A stretch of DNA of 42,168 nt from an uncultured Gammaproteobacteria bacterium. GTDB taxonomy: Bacteria; Pseudomonadota; Gammaproteobacteria; SZUA-229. The notes beneath the pieces were generated by a model. The model was not told the DNA's origin. It did no database searches and was given only the letters and a program-made list of their open reading frames with translations. This document shows positions 16,221-23,455 of the stretch, piece by piece. The position numbers and the translations under genes were made by a program. The stretch is taken from positions 1 to 42,168 of the forward strand of contig CALLCZ010000012.1 of NCBI GenBank assembly GCA_937998645.1. The letters run 5' to 3'. Each line of letters starts with the position of its first letter. Position 1 is the first letter of the stretch.

Positions 16221-17147
16221 ATGCAACAGGGCGGTAACAAAATGTCTCACGATGCATTCGATCGCCGTACCACGGACTGGTATATCGACAAGCTTATGCA
16301 GTCGCTGGTATTCATCGGCGGAATTTCCGCAATTATCTTCATTATCGGCATATTTGTTTTCATCACCATGGAAGGCATGGATTTTGTTATCAGTCGTCTC
16401 GACCCGGTTGAGTTCTTTACTTCTGAATACTGGTTTCCCAGTGACGAAGATGACCCCGAGTTCGGCATCCTCGCGCTGATTGCCGGTACCGCCAGTGTCA
16501 CCGGTTTGGCAATGCTGGTAGCGATACCGTTTGCCCTTGGGGCGGCAATCTATGTCGGCGAATTTGCAACAGGCAAGACACGTGAATATCTGAAGGTGCT
16601 GGTAGAGTTGCTTGCCGCCATTCCTTCAGTCGTGTGGGGTTTCATAGGATTGTCGATAATGAACCCGTTGATCATCGATGTATTTGATGTTCCGGTCGGC
16701 CTCAATATTCTCAATGCCGGTATCATCCTGGGCCTGATGGCTGCACCAATCATGGCATCCATCGCTGAAGATGCACTCAAGGCCGTGCCAGATGGCTACC
16801 GTGAAGCCGCCGAGGCCATGGGTGCAACACGCTGGCAGGTTATTTTCAAAGTTGTGCTGCCAGCCGCCAAGAACGGCCTGCTTGGTGCCGTGCTGCTCGG
16901 TGTTGGACGAGGCTTCGGTGAGACTATGGCGGTTCTGATGGCAACGGGTCACTCGGTCAATATGCCAGACAGCATATTTGATTCAGTACGTGCACTTACT
17001 GCCACGATTGCTGCCGAACTGGGTGAAACGGCCGTCGGCTCCGATCACTATGGTGTGCTGTTTACCATTGGCATATTCCTGTTCCTGATTACATTCCTGA
17101 TCAACCTGACGGCTGATCTGATTGTCCGTGGTGTTCGCAAAGGTTAA
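16221..17147 (+). CDS. pstC: Phosphate ABC transporter permease PstC
   Basis: One of two membrane subunits that form the phosphate channel. The 308-residue protein has about six hydrophobic helices, the first near residues 28-52. The ABC-coupling EAA loop is DGYREAAEAMGATRWQVIFKVVLP (about 190-213), the segment that docks on the ATPase. The N-terminal cytoplasmic stretch is short. ATG 16221 directly follows the phoU stop codon; a second ATG at 16242 is also possible. Gene order and the EAA sequence identify PstC rather than another importer. Confidence 0.94.
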   Translation: MQQGGNKMSHDAFDRRTTDWYIDKLMQSLVFIGGISAIIFIIGIFVFITMEGMDFVISRLDPVEFFTSEYWFPSDEDDPEFGILALIAGTASVTGLAMLVAIPFALGAAIYVGEFATGKTREYLKVLVELLAAIPSVVWGFIGLSIMNPLIIDVFDVPVGLNILNAGIILGLMAAPIMASIAEDALKAVPDGYREAAEAMGATRWQVIFKVVLPAAKNGLLGAVLLGVGRGFGETMAVLMATGHSVNMPDSIFDSVRALTATIAAELGETAVGSDHYGVLFTIGIFLFLITFLINLTADLIVRGVRKG

Positions 17148-17163
17148 AACCGGGTTTTAGAAA

Positions 17164-18033
17164 ATGTTTGAAATTTCAGAACTGAATAAACGTAACCGGA
17201 AAACACAGAAACTGTTCCAGATTCTGTTCATGATGATGACCCTGCTGTTGATCACGCCGGTACTGATCATCCTCGGCACATTGATTTACAAGGGCGGCAG
17301 TATAATTTCTGTTGATTTTCTTTTCACCCATCCGACTGACGGTATGACCGCCGGTGGAATATTTCCCGCGCTGTTCGGTACCGTGTGGATTGTTGCTGTG
17401 GCGCTGCTGGCTTCGGTACCTATCGGCGTGGCCGCTGCAATTTATCTGAGTGAATATGCACCGGATAACTGGCTGACACGCATTATCAACCTGGCAATCA
17501 TCAACCTTGCCGGCGTACCCTCCATCGTACATGCGCTGTTTGGCGTCGGCGCGTTTGTCATATTCTTTAAATTCGGCACCAGCATACTCGCAGCCAGTCT
17601 GACTCTTGCGATCATGACTCTACCAGTGGTTATCGTTGCCAGCAGGGAGTCATTACAGGCTGTGCCCAAGGCCTTTCGTGAAGCCTGCTGGAACATGGGC
17701 GCGACACGCTGGCAAACCATACGCCGTGTTGTGTTACCGAATGCGGTCAGTGGCATACTTACCGGCGTGATTCTGGAAGTCTCGCGTACAACCGGTGAAA
17801 CGGCGCCCATCATGTTTACCGGTGCAGCCTTCTTCCTGCCATTCCTGCCCCAGAGCGTGTTCGATCAAACCATGGCATTGTCGTTGCACTTGTTCGTAGT
17901 TTCGACCCAGGTGCCGGGAGTACCTGAGGAACTGCCCTATGGTGTTGCGCTCGTCCTTATTGCAATGGTGCTGCTGATGAACAGCATCTCGATTGCATTT
18001 CGCATGTATTTACGCGGTAAGAAGAAATGGTAA
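17164..18033 (+). CDS. pstA: Phosphate ABC transporter permease PstA
   Basis: The second channel subunit, 289 residues with about six helices (first near residues 18-42, LFQILFMMMTLLLITPVLII). The EAA loop is KAFREACWNMGATRWQTIRRVVLP (about 169-192). It begins 16 bp after pstC, and its last 7 bases overlap the start of the first ATPase gene, so stoichiometric translation is likely. PstC and PstA contact different ATPase copies. Two distinct PstB proteins could therefore be matched one to each permease. Confidence 0.94.
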   Translation: MFEISELNKRNRKTQKLFQILFMMMTLLLITPVLIILGTLIYKGGSIISVDFLFTHPTDGMTAGGIFPALFGTVWIVAVALLASVPIGVAAAIYLSEYAPDNWLTRIINLAIINLAGVPSIVHALFGVGAFVIFFKFGTSILAASLTLAIMTLPVVIVASRESLQAVPKAFREACWNMGATRWQTIRRVVLPNAVSGILTGVILEVSRTTGETAPIMFTGAAFFLPFLPQSVFDQTMALSLHLFVVSTQVPGVPEELPYGVALVLIAMVLLMNSISIAFRMYLRGKKKW

Positions 18034-18821
18034 GCAGCGCCGAAGCCCTCGTGAAAGACGCAAATCAAACATTAAAGCTGGATGTCAGGGATCTGTCCAT
18101 CTATTACGGTGATACCCCGGCACTGGAAAATGTGACCCTGGATGTCAGGGAACATGAGATATTCGGCATCATTGGACCGGCCAATGCAGGCAAAACATCA
18201 TTTCTGAAAACACTCAACCGCATGGACATGTTTACATCTAACATGAAAGTGCAGGGTGATATTCACTTTAACGGATTTGATATACAAAAGACGCGAAATA
18301 TCTATGCGTTGCGCAGTCGTATCGGTGTGGTTTTCCCGTTGCCGGTCGGTTTGCCGCTGACGATTTACGAAAATGTTGCACTGTCGCCACGGCTTTCAGG
18401 AATCAGAAACAAAGCTGATCTGGATGTCATTGTCGAACGTTGTCTGACACGAGCAGCGCTATGGGATGAAGTAAAAGATCGTCTCGATTCCCTGGGTAGT
18501 TTACTCTCCGGCGGTCAACAGCAGCGCCTGACCATCGCGCGCGCACTATCTCAGGAACCCGATGTGCTCATGCTGGATGAGTTTTCAATTGCGGTCGACC
18601 CGGTAACTACGATGAGAATCGAGGATGTGCTCAAGGAACTGAAATCCGAAATGACGATTATTCTGGTAACCAACCTGGTGCAACAGGCGAGGAGGCTGGC
18701 TGACCGCACTGCTTTCTTTCTTGAAGGCAAGTGTGTGGAGATCGGCGATACCGAGGACCTTTTCACAGGAAATGCAAAAGAGCAGAGTACCATTGATTAC
18801 ATCGAAGGGAAATTTGGTTAG
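18027..18821 (+). CDS. PstB-like ATPase 1: signature intact, Q-loop and switch His lost
   Basis: A 264-residue Pst-type ABC ATPase. Intact: Walker A GPANAGKT (50-57), signature LSGGQQQRL (160-168), and Walker B LMLDE (182-185). Altered: the Q-loop glutamine, normally VFQ, is Pro104 (VVFPLP), and the switch histidine, normally VTHNMQQ, is Asn216 (VTNLVQQ). These residues couple ATP binding and hydrolysis to the permease, so its own nucleotide site is expected to bind ATP but hydrolyse it poorly or not at all. Its LSGGQ can still complete the partner's site. It overlaps pstA by 7 bp and is followed 6 bp later by the second ATPase gene. Confidence 0.92.
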   Translation: MVSSAEALVKDANQTLKLDVRDLSIYYGDTPALENVTLDVREHEIFGIIGPANAGKTSFLKTLNRMDMFTSNMKVQGDIHFNGFDIQKTRNIYALRSRIGVVFPLPVGLPLTIYENVALSPRLSGIRNKADLDVIVERCLTRAALWDEVKDRLDSLGSLLSGGQQQRLTIARALSQEPDVLMLDEFSIAVDPVTTMRIEDVLKELKSEMTIILVTNLVQQARRLADRTAFFLEGKCVEIGDTEDLFTGNAKEQSTIDYIEGKFG

Positions 18822-18827
18822 GAAATC

Positions 18828-19625
18828 ATGAATACCACTGCAGAAAATGTAAGCACCCAGATCGAGCATGCAATTCATACCAGGTCACTGAACCTGTGGT
18901 ACGGGACATTCCAGGCATTATTCGATGTAAACCTTGATATCAAGCAGGGCATAATAACTTCACTTATCGGTCCATCAGGATGTGGCAAGAGCACTTTCCT
19001 TCGCAGTGTCAATCGTATCAATGAACGTCTTGGTTATGTTCGCACGGAAGGCCTGATCGAAGTGATGGGGCAAAATGTATACGATGAGAATGTTGAACTG
19101 GTACAGGTCCGCAAGCAGGTTGGCATGGTGTTCCAGCGCCCGAATCCATTACCCATTTCAATAAGAGATAACATCATCTTTGGGCACAGGCTTCATACCG
19201 AAGGCAGAAAGCCCAGCATCAGTGAGCAGGATGACATCATCGAAGCTGCCTTGCGCAAGGTACTGCTTTGGGACAAGGTAAAAGATCGTCTTAACAGCAA
19301 GGCAACCGAACTCTCCCTGGAGGAGCAGCAAAAACTTTGTATAGCACGTTTGTTGCCGGTCAAGCCCAGTGTGTTATTAATGGACGAGCCCTGCTCGGCA
19401 CTGGATCCGAAAGGCACCGAGGCAGTTGAAGAGCTGATCTGGGACTTGCGTGGTGAATATACAATTCTTATCGTCACGCATAACATGGCGCAGGCCAGAC
19501 GCGCCAGCGAAGAATGCATATTCATGTTAATGGGTAAGGTGATCGAGCATACCGCTACTGAAGCAATGTTTGTTACCCCAGAGCATAAGGAAACTGCAGA
19601 TTACATCGAAGGCAGGTACGGCTAA
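18828..19625 (+). CDS. pstB: PstB-like ATPase 2: catalytic site intact, ABC signature lost
   Basis: A 265-residue PstB. Intact: Walker A GPSGCGKST (48-56), Q-loop VFQRPNP (Gln103), Walker B LLMDEP (184-188), D-loop SALD, and the switch His in VTHNM (His218). Altered: the ABC signature, normally LSGGQQQR, reads LSLEEQQK (162-169), so both signature glycines are gone. A homodimer would lack any normal composite site. Paired with the upstream ATPase it gains that protein's LSGGQ. The ribosome-binding site AGGAAA precedes ATG 18828. The sequence is closer to standard PstB than its partner. Repeat copy C follows. Confidence 0.93.
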   Translation: MNTTAENVSTQIEHAIHTRSLNLWYGTFQALFDVNLDIKQGIITSLIGPSGCGKSTFLRSVNRINERLGYVRTEGLIEVMGQNVYDENVELVQVRKQVGMVFQRPNPLPISIRDNIIFGHRLHTEGRKPSISEQDDIIEAALRKVLLWDKVKDRLNSKATELSLEEQQKLCIARLLPVKPSVLLMDEPCSALDPKGTEAVEELIWDLRGEYTILIVTHNMAQARRASEECIFMLMGKVIEHTATEAMFVTPEHKETADYIEGRYG

Positions 19626-19657
19626 GCAGCAGCAGTAGTTGGGTGCTTGACATCCTG

Positions 19658-19801
19658 TTTTCTCGCCGAGACGCAGAGAACGCAGAGAGATTTAGAGGTA
19701 TTCGTAAGAACGACTTTAGTCGCGAACATAGGCAATTAGCGATTAAAGTCGCTCCTAAGATAATCGAAACCCCTGCGTTCTCTGCGCCTCTGCGAGAGTT
19801 A
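19658..19801. repeat. Nested inverted repeat, copy C (convergent junction)
   Basis: The outer arms are 19658-19687 (starts TTTTCTCGCCGAGACGCAGA) and 19773-19798 (ends CTGCGCCTCTGCGAGAG). The inner arms are GTAAGAACGACTTTAGTCGC (19704-19723) and GCGATTAAAGTCGCTCCTAA (19739-19758). It lies between pstB2 and the convergent histidine phosphatase, and fills most of that 237-bp gap. Confidence 0.9.
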
Positions 19802-19862
19802 ATGTCTTTTGAGTTTTAGCCACTATGACATAGGCGGTCAGATTGAATCCTGACTGTTACAG

Positions 19863-20522
19863 CTAAGCTTTTCCTTTCTTTGCCTTGCCGGAACGATAGA
19901 AGGGCACCTTGATGACGCCAGATTTGATAAATTCTGAAGGCCTGCCTAGCTCATTATAGCGAACACAGGTCTTTCCCTCGAAAGTGAAGTCGCCGATATA
20001 TTGATGTCCCATATGCTGTCTCAGGTTACTGTCATAATCGAGCCCGAGAAAATGGCAAATCAAACCGCGAATTACACCTGCATGTATTACGATCAGCAAC
20101 GTCTCGTCTGGATGTTTCTTTGTTAACTTCTCAACAAAAGCAACACTCCTTTTCTGCATCTGCGTGAAACTTTCACCATCCGGATAGACAAAATCCGGGT
20201 CCTTCTTGTGCAGGGGTATGTTTTTATCGACCCATTTCTTGTTCTTGTTATACAGCTTGCCGTAGTTAACTTCCCTCAGGTCAGGTGAAGATAATATGTC
20301 CTTGATGCCATAACTTTCGGCGTAAAACTTGCCGGTATTGATCGCTCTGGGAAGAGTACTGGTATAGATATGATGAATAGTGATGTGTGAACCTAACAGA
20401 ATTTGCCCGACCTTGTTCAGGTCGTCCTGCCAGCTTTCAGCAGGTGGTGCGTCACCCCAGCCGAGAATCTGGTCAGATTCATTGCTGGTTGTTTTGTAAT
20501 GTCTGACTACGATGGCGCGCAT
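19863..20522 (-). CDS. Histidine phosphatase superfamily protein
   Basis: The catalytic RHG motif is present as VRHYKT (residues 6-11, with Tyr in the usual Gly place). IYTSTLPRAINTGKFYAE (second Arg), EVNYGKLYN and the C-terminal LLIVIHAGVIRGLICHFLGL (second catalytic His) complete the phosphoglycerate-mutase-like active site. The 219-residue length fits a small phosphatase. The substrate is unknown; the family ranges from phosphoglycerate mutases to cobalamin and sugar phosphatases. The C-terminus is basic (RSGKAKKGKA). It lies 64 bp downstream of the PPK2 gene on the same strand, so the two may form a minus-strand operon. Confidence 0.85.
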   Translation of the reverse strand: MRAIVVRHYKTTSNESDQILGWGDAPPAESWQDDLNKVGQILLGSHITIHHIYTSTLPRAINTGKFYAESYGIKDILSSPDLREVNYGKLYNKNKKWVDKNIPLHKKDPDFVYPDGESFTQMQKRSVAFVEKLTKKHPDETLLIVIHAGVIRGLICHFLGLDYDSNLRQHMGHQYIGDFTFEGKTCVRYNELGRPSEFIKSGVIKVPFYRSGKAKKGKA

Positions 20523-20586
20523 GGCGATAAATTAGTGATGTATGGGTAGATTGATAAAGGTTATGGGATTAGTTGCAGGTGGCAGT

Positions 20587-22116
20587 CTATGTTTCATCTT
20601 TCAAGGCGTCTTCCATGCGGTCGCACAGTGTTTTGATAACCTTGATACGCGCATGTTTTTTATCATTGCCTTCAATTAGCGTCCATGGCGCTATTCTGGT
20701 GCTGGTGCGTTCGATGATGTCATTTATGGCCTGTTCATAATCTTCCCATTTTTCACGGTTTCGCCAGTCTTCATCCGTTAATTTCCATTGCTTATGCGGA
20801 ATGAGTTCACGTTGCTTGAAACGGTCGAGCTGTTCCTCCTTGGTTATGTGTACCCAGAATTTCATGAGTACTATACCGCTGTCTGTCAGCATTTCCTCAA
20901 ACTCATTAATTTCTGCGTACGCGCGTCGCCATTCCTCTTCGCTGGCGAAACCCTCAATACGCTCGACAAGTACACGGCCATACCAGCTCCGGTCAAAAAT
21001 AGTCATCCGTCCTGCTCGGGAAAGATGTCGCCAGAAACGCCACAAGTAATGGTGCGCCTGTTCTTCGTCGGTCGGTGCCGCTATGGGCAAAACCTGTACA
21101 TGTCGTGCATCAAGCGCAGCGGTTACACGCCGTATCGCACCACCCTTGCCAGCTGCATCGGGGCCTTCAAAAACGAGTATCGTGGAAAGTTTTTTCTTAA
21201 GTGCAGTTCTTTGCAGTTGATTCAGCCTGGCCTGGTAGGTCTGCAGTTGCTGTTTGTATTCAGTCTTGGTCAAGCTCAGCGTCATATCCATGACATCGAG
21301 CACTGTTGAGCCTTTTAATTGTGTCAGTGTCTCCGAATCAGAATCATGATCTGTAGTTATGTTTGCTGGAACTTCATCTTCAGTGACAGTTGATGCTTCG
21401 AGTTTATCCAGGTGTTTGTTAATCTCATCGCGGATAATCGTTCCAACCGTCAGGCTTCTGAAATACTGATCAGCACCTTCAACAATGCACCAGGGTGCCG
21501 TACCCGTGCTCGTCCTCATGATGACCCGCTCGGCGGCTTCTTCAAATTGCTCATATAATCGCCAGTTATCCCAGTCGACTTCGTCAACGCGCCAGCGGGT
21601 GAGCTCGTCTTTCTCCAGGTCTTTGAAGCGCTTTTTTTGACCTTTTTTGCTCAGGTGCATCCAGAACTTGAGAATCAGGGCACCATCGTCGGTCAGTGCC
21701 TTTTCGAAATTAATGATTTTCTCAAGCAGTTTATTGAACTCGCCTTCATCGATGCGATTATGCACGCGATCGAGTACGGGTCTCGAGTACCATGAGCTGA
21801 GAAACAGCCCGATTTTTCCTTTGGCTGGTAGATCACGCCAGAAGCGCCAGTATTCGGGTCGCTCCATTTCTTCATCAGAAGGTTTATCGTAGGCACGGGT
21901 AATCAGCCAGCGGGGATCCATCCATTCATTGAGCAAATTGACTGTTTCACCCTTTCCTGCGCCGTTGACACCGGCAAAAACAACAATGACAGGGCGGTTT
22001 TTGAGTTTCAGAAGCCTTTGCTGGGCTTCAAGCAGCTCGCGCCTGAGAACGGGCTCTTTTTGTTTGAATTCAGCTTTTGGGACACTTTGTCCAAGCTCAG
22101 CAGTTCTGAACATCAT
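20587..22116 (-). CDS. pap: Two-domain PPK2 (polyphosphate:AMP phosphotransferase, Pap type)
   Basis: Class II PPK2 enzymes use polyphosphate to convert AMP to ADP. The 509 residues hold two PPK2 domains in tandem. In the N-terminal domain the P-loop is GVNGAGKG, but the following motif reads FLSSWYSRP. In the C-terminal domain the P-loop is GPDAAGKGG and the Walker B region is the canonical FDRSWYGRVLVERIEG. This matches characterised Pap proteins, in which the C-terminal domain is catalytic. Start codons ATGATG at 22116 follow a GGGGAAAG ribosome-binding site. It is divergent from the 2-phosphoglycerate kinase-like gene across a 121-bp gap that carries a palindrome. Confidence 0.92.
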   Translation of the reverse strand: MMFRTAELGQSVPKAEFKQKEPVLRRELLEAQQRLLKLKNRPVIVVFAGVNGAGKGETVNLLNEWMDPRWLITRAYDKPSDEEMERPEYWRFWRDLPAKGKIGLFLSSWYSRPVLDRVHNRIDEGEFNKLLEKIINFEKALTDDGALILKFWMHLSKKGQKKRFKDLEKDELTRWRVDEVDWDNWRLYEQFEEAAERVIMRTSTGTAPWCIVEGADQYFRSLTVGTIIRDEINKHLDKLEASTVTEDEVPANITTDHDSDSETLTQLKGSTVLDVMDMTLSLTKTEYKQQLQTYQARLNQLQRTALKKKLSTILVFEGPDAAGKGGAIRRVTAALDARHVQVLPIAAPTDEEQAHHYLWRFWRHLSRAGRMTIFDRSWYGRVLVERIEGFASEEEWRRAYAEINEFEEMLTDSGIVLMKFWVHITKEEQLDRFKQRELIPHKQWKLTDEDWRNREKWEDYEQAINDIIERTSTRIAPWTLIEGNDKKHARIKVIKTLCDRMEDALKDET

Positions 22117-22168
22117 ACGGCGTCTTTCCCCAGATCGTCGATCATTCGCTTGATTGTGCTTTTAATCA

Positions 22169-22193
22169 TATACTCTGGTTATAATAGAGTATA
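22169..22193. promoter_or_regulatory. Operator-like palindrome between divergent ppk2 and kinase genes
   Basis: TATACTCT (22169-22176) and AGAGTATA (22186-22193) are perfect 8-bp arms around a 9-nt centre that contains TATAAT (22180-22185). It lies 53 bp from the PPK2 start and 45 bp from the start of the plus-strand gene, so one regulator could control both. No clear -35 partner was found for the hexamer. Confidence 0.5.
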
Positions 22194-22237
22194 AAAATAG
22201 TGTATAAAAGCACGTAATCTTTAAAAAAAATTGAGCT

Positions 22238-23425
22238 ATGTCAAAAGTTCTAGTTGAAAACCCTGAAGATCAAACCCAGACACCCTTTCTTAGAGGGATA
22301 CTCACACGCTCATTACAAAAATCAGGCCTTACTTTTAACCAGGCTCACGAGCTCGCAAACACCATTCGCGATGAAGTTGATGATAAACCCCTGGTTACAA
22401 CGCTTGATCTGGAACATATTGTCGTCAAGCATCTTAAAAAGGCCAAGGCTGAAAATGCGGTTGCACTCTATGAAAACCGGAATATGCCGTACATGCTTCA
22501 GATTGAAACCGATAACGGGCAGTTTGCGGCATTTTCACCTTCTAGATACCGGGTCGATCTCGAAACAATTGGCTTGACTTCGGATGAAGCACTATCGATT
22601 GTAGATGAACTCAGTGCGCATCTGCTGAGAAGGAACAAGCCAGGTGTTACCACAAAATATATTGCAAAAATAACTTATCGTTTATTGCGCAAATCGGAGG
22701 ATCTGGGCAGTAAAGTTGCATATAGATGGATGGTCTGGCGTGACTTTGTTAATAGCGGAAGACCGCTGTTATTCCTGATAGGGGGCACTGCAGGTTGTGG
22801 TAAAAGTACAATTGCTACCGGGCTTGCCAGCCGACTCGAGATTGCCCGCATGCAGTCAACCGATATGCTACGCGAAGTCATGCGCACCATGATTCCACAG
22901 CAAGTAGAACCCATATTGCACAAATCATCCTACTCGGCATGGCAGGAACTGCCTGACGAGATTCAGGAGACAGAGGAGAAGGGCAAAAGGATATTCCAGG
23001 GTTACTGCAGGCAGGCCGAGATCTTATCTGTAGCGATTAAAGCAGTCATAAACAGGGCCTTGCATGAACGTGTATCTGTTATAGTCGAAGGCGTTCATTT
23101 TCATCCATCGATAATAAAGAATATCATTGAACCCAGTGATGCTCTTGTGGTTCCGGTTATGCTTGCTGTGTTGAAAAAAAAGAACCTGCAGTCAAGAATC
23201 AAAGGAAGAAGCACTGATGTGCCGCAAAGACGGGCAGAGCGGTATATCGAGCATTTTGACAGTATTTGGAAGCTGCAGACGTATTTATTGTCCGAAGCTG
23301 ACCAAACTGATGTGCCGATTATCATTAACACCGACAGGGACGACGTATTCAGGGAAATAATGCTTCACACTATCGATAAACTGTCTGAAGACTTTGACAA
23401 AACGCCTGAGCAGGTGTTTGATTAA
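22238..23425 (+). CDS. 2-phosphoglycerate kinase-like P-loop protein with ATP-cone-like N-terminus
   Basis: The N-terminal 90 residues resemble an ATP-cone-like regulatory region (TPFLRGILTRSLQKSGLTFNQAHELANTIRDEV). The C-terminal part (from about 175) is a kinase with P-loop LLFLIGGTAGCGKSTIATGLASRLE, then STDMLREVMR and a late VIVEGVHFHPSII segment. This layout matches archaeal 2-phosphoglycerate kinases, which make 2,3-bisphosphoglycerate for the cyclic solute of methanogens, and their uncharacterised bacterial relatives. The partner cyclase is not in the window, so the bacterial substrate is uncertain. The start ATG 22238 has only a weak GAG upstream. The gene is divergent from the PPK2 gene and followed by a Na/Pi cotransporter. 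Confidence 0.78.
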   Translation: MSKVLVENPEDQTQTPFLRGILTRSLQKSGLTFNQAHELANTIRDEVDDKPLVTTLDLEHIVVKHLKKAKAENAVALYENRNMPYMLQIETDNGQFAAFSPSRYRVDLETIGLTSDEALSIVDELSAHLLRRNKPGVTTKYIAKITYRLLRKSEDLGSKVAYRWMVWRDFVNSGRPLLFLIGGTAGCGKSTIATGLASRLEIARMQSTDMLREVMRTMIPQQVEPILHKSSYSAWQELPDEIQETEEKGKRIFQGYCRQAEILSVAIKAVINRALHERVSVIVEGVHFHPSIIKNIIEPSDALVVPVMLAVLKKKNLQSRIKGRSTDVPQRRAERYIEHFDSIWKLQTYLLSEADQTDVPIIINTDRDDVFREIMLHTIDKLSEDFDKTPEQVFD

Positions 23426-23455
23426 TCGGTCATATGATATGTTGATTTTCTCATT

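Noticed and set aside
18027..19625. The two pstB genes as a simple recent duplication with one pseudogene
   Set aside because: Both are full length, in frame and diverged, and each keeps exactly the motifs the other lacks; a decaying copy would not show this pattern.
19863..20522. Histidine phosphatase read as inactive because RHG is RHY
   Set aside because: Both catalytic histidines and the second arginine are present; the Gly position varies in the superfamily, so inactivity is not supported.
20587..22116. Altered N-terminal PPK2 domain as a novel defect
   Set aside because: Degenerate N-terminal domains are normal in characterised two-domain Pap enzymes.
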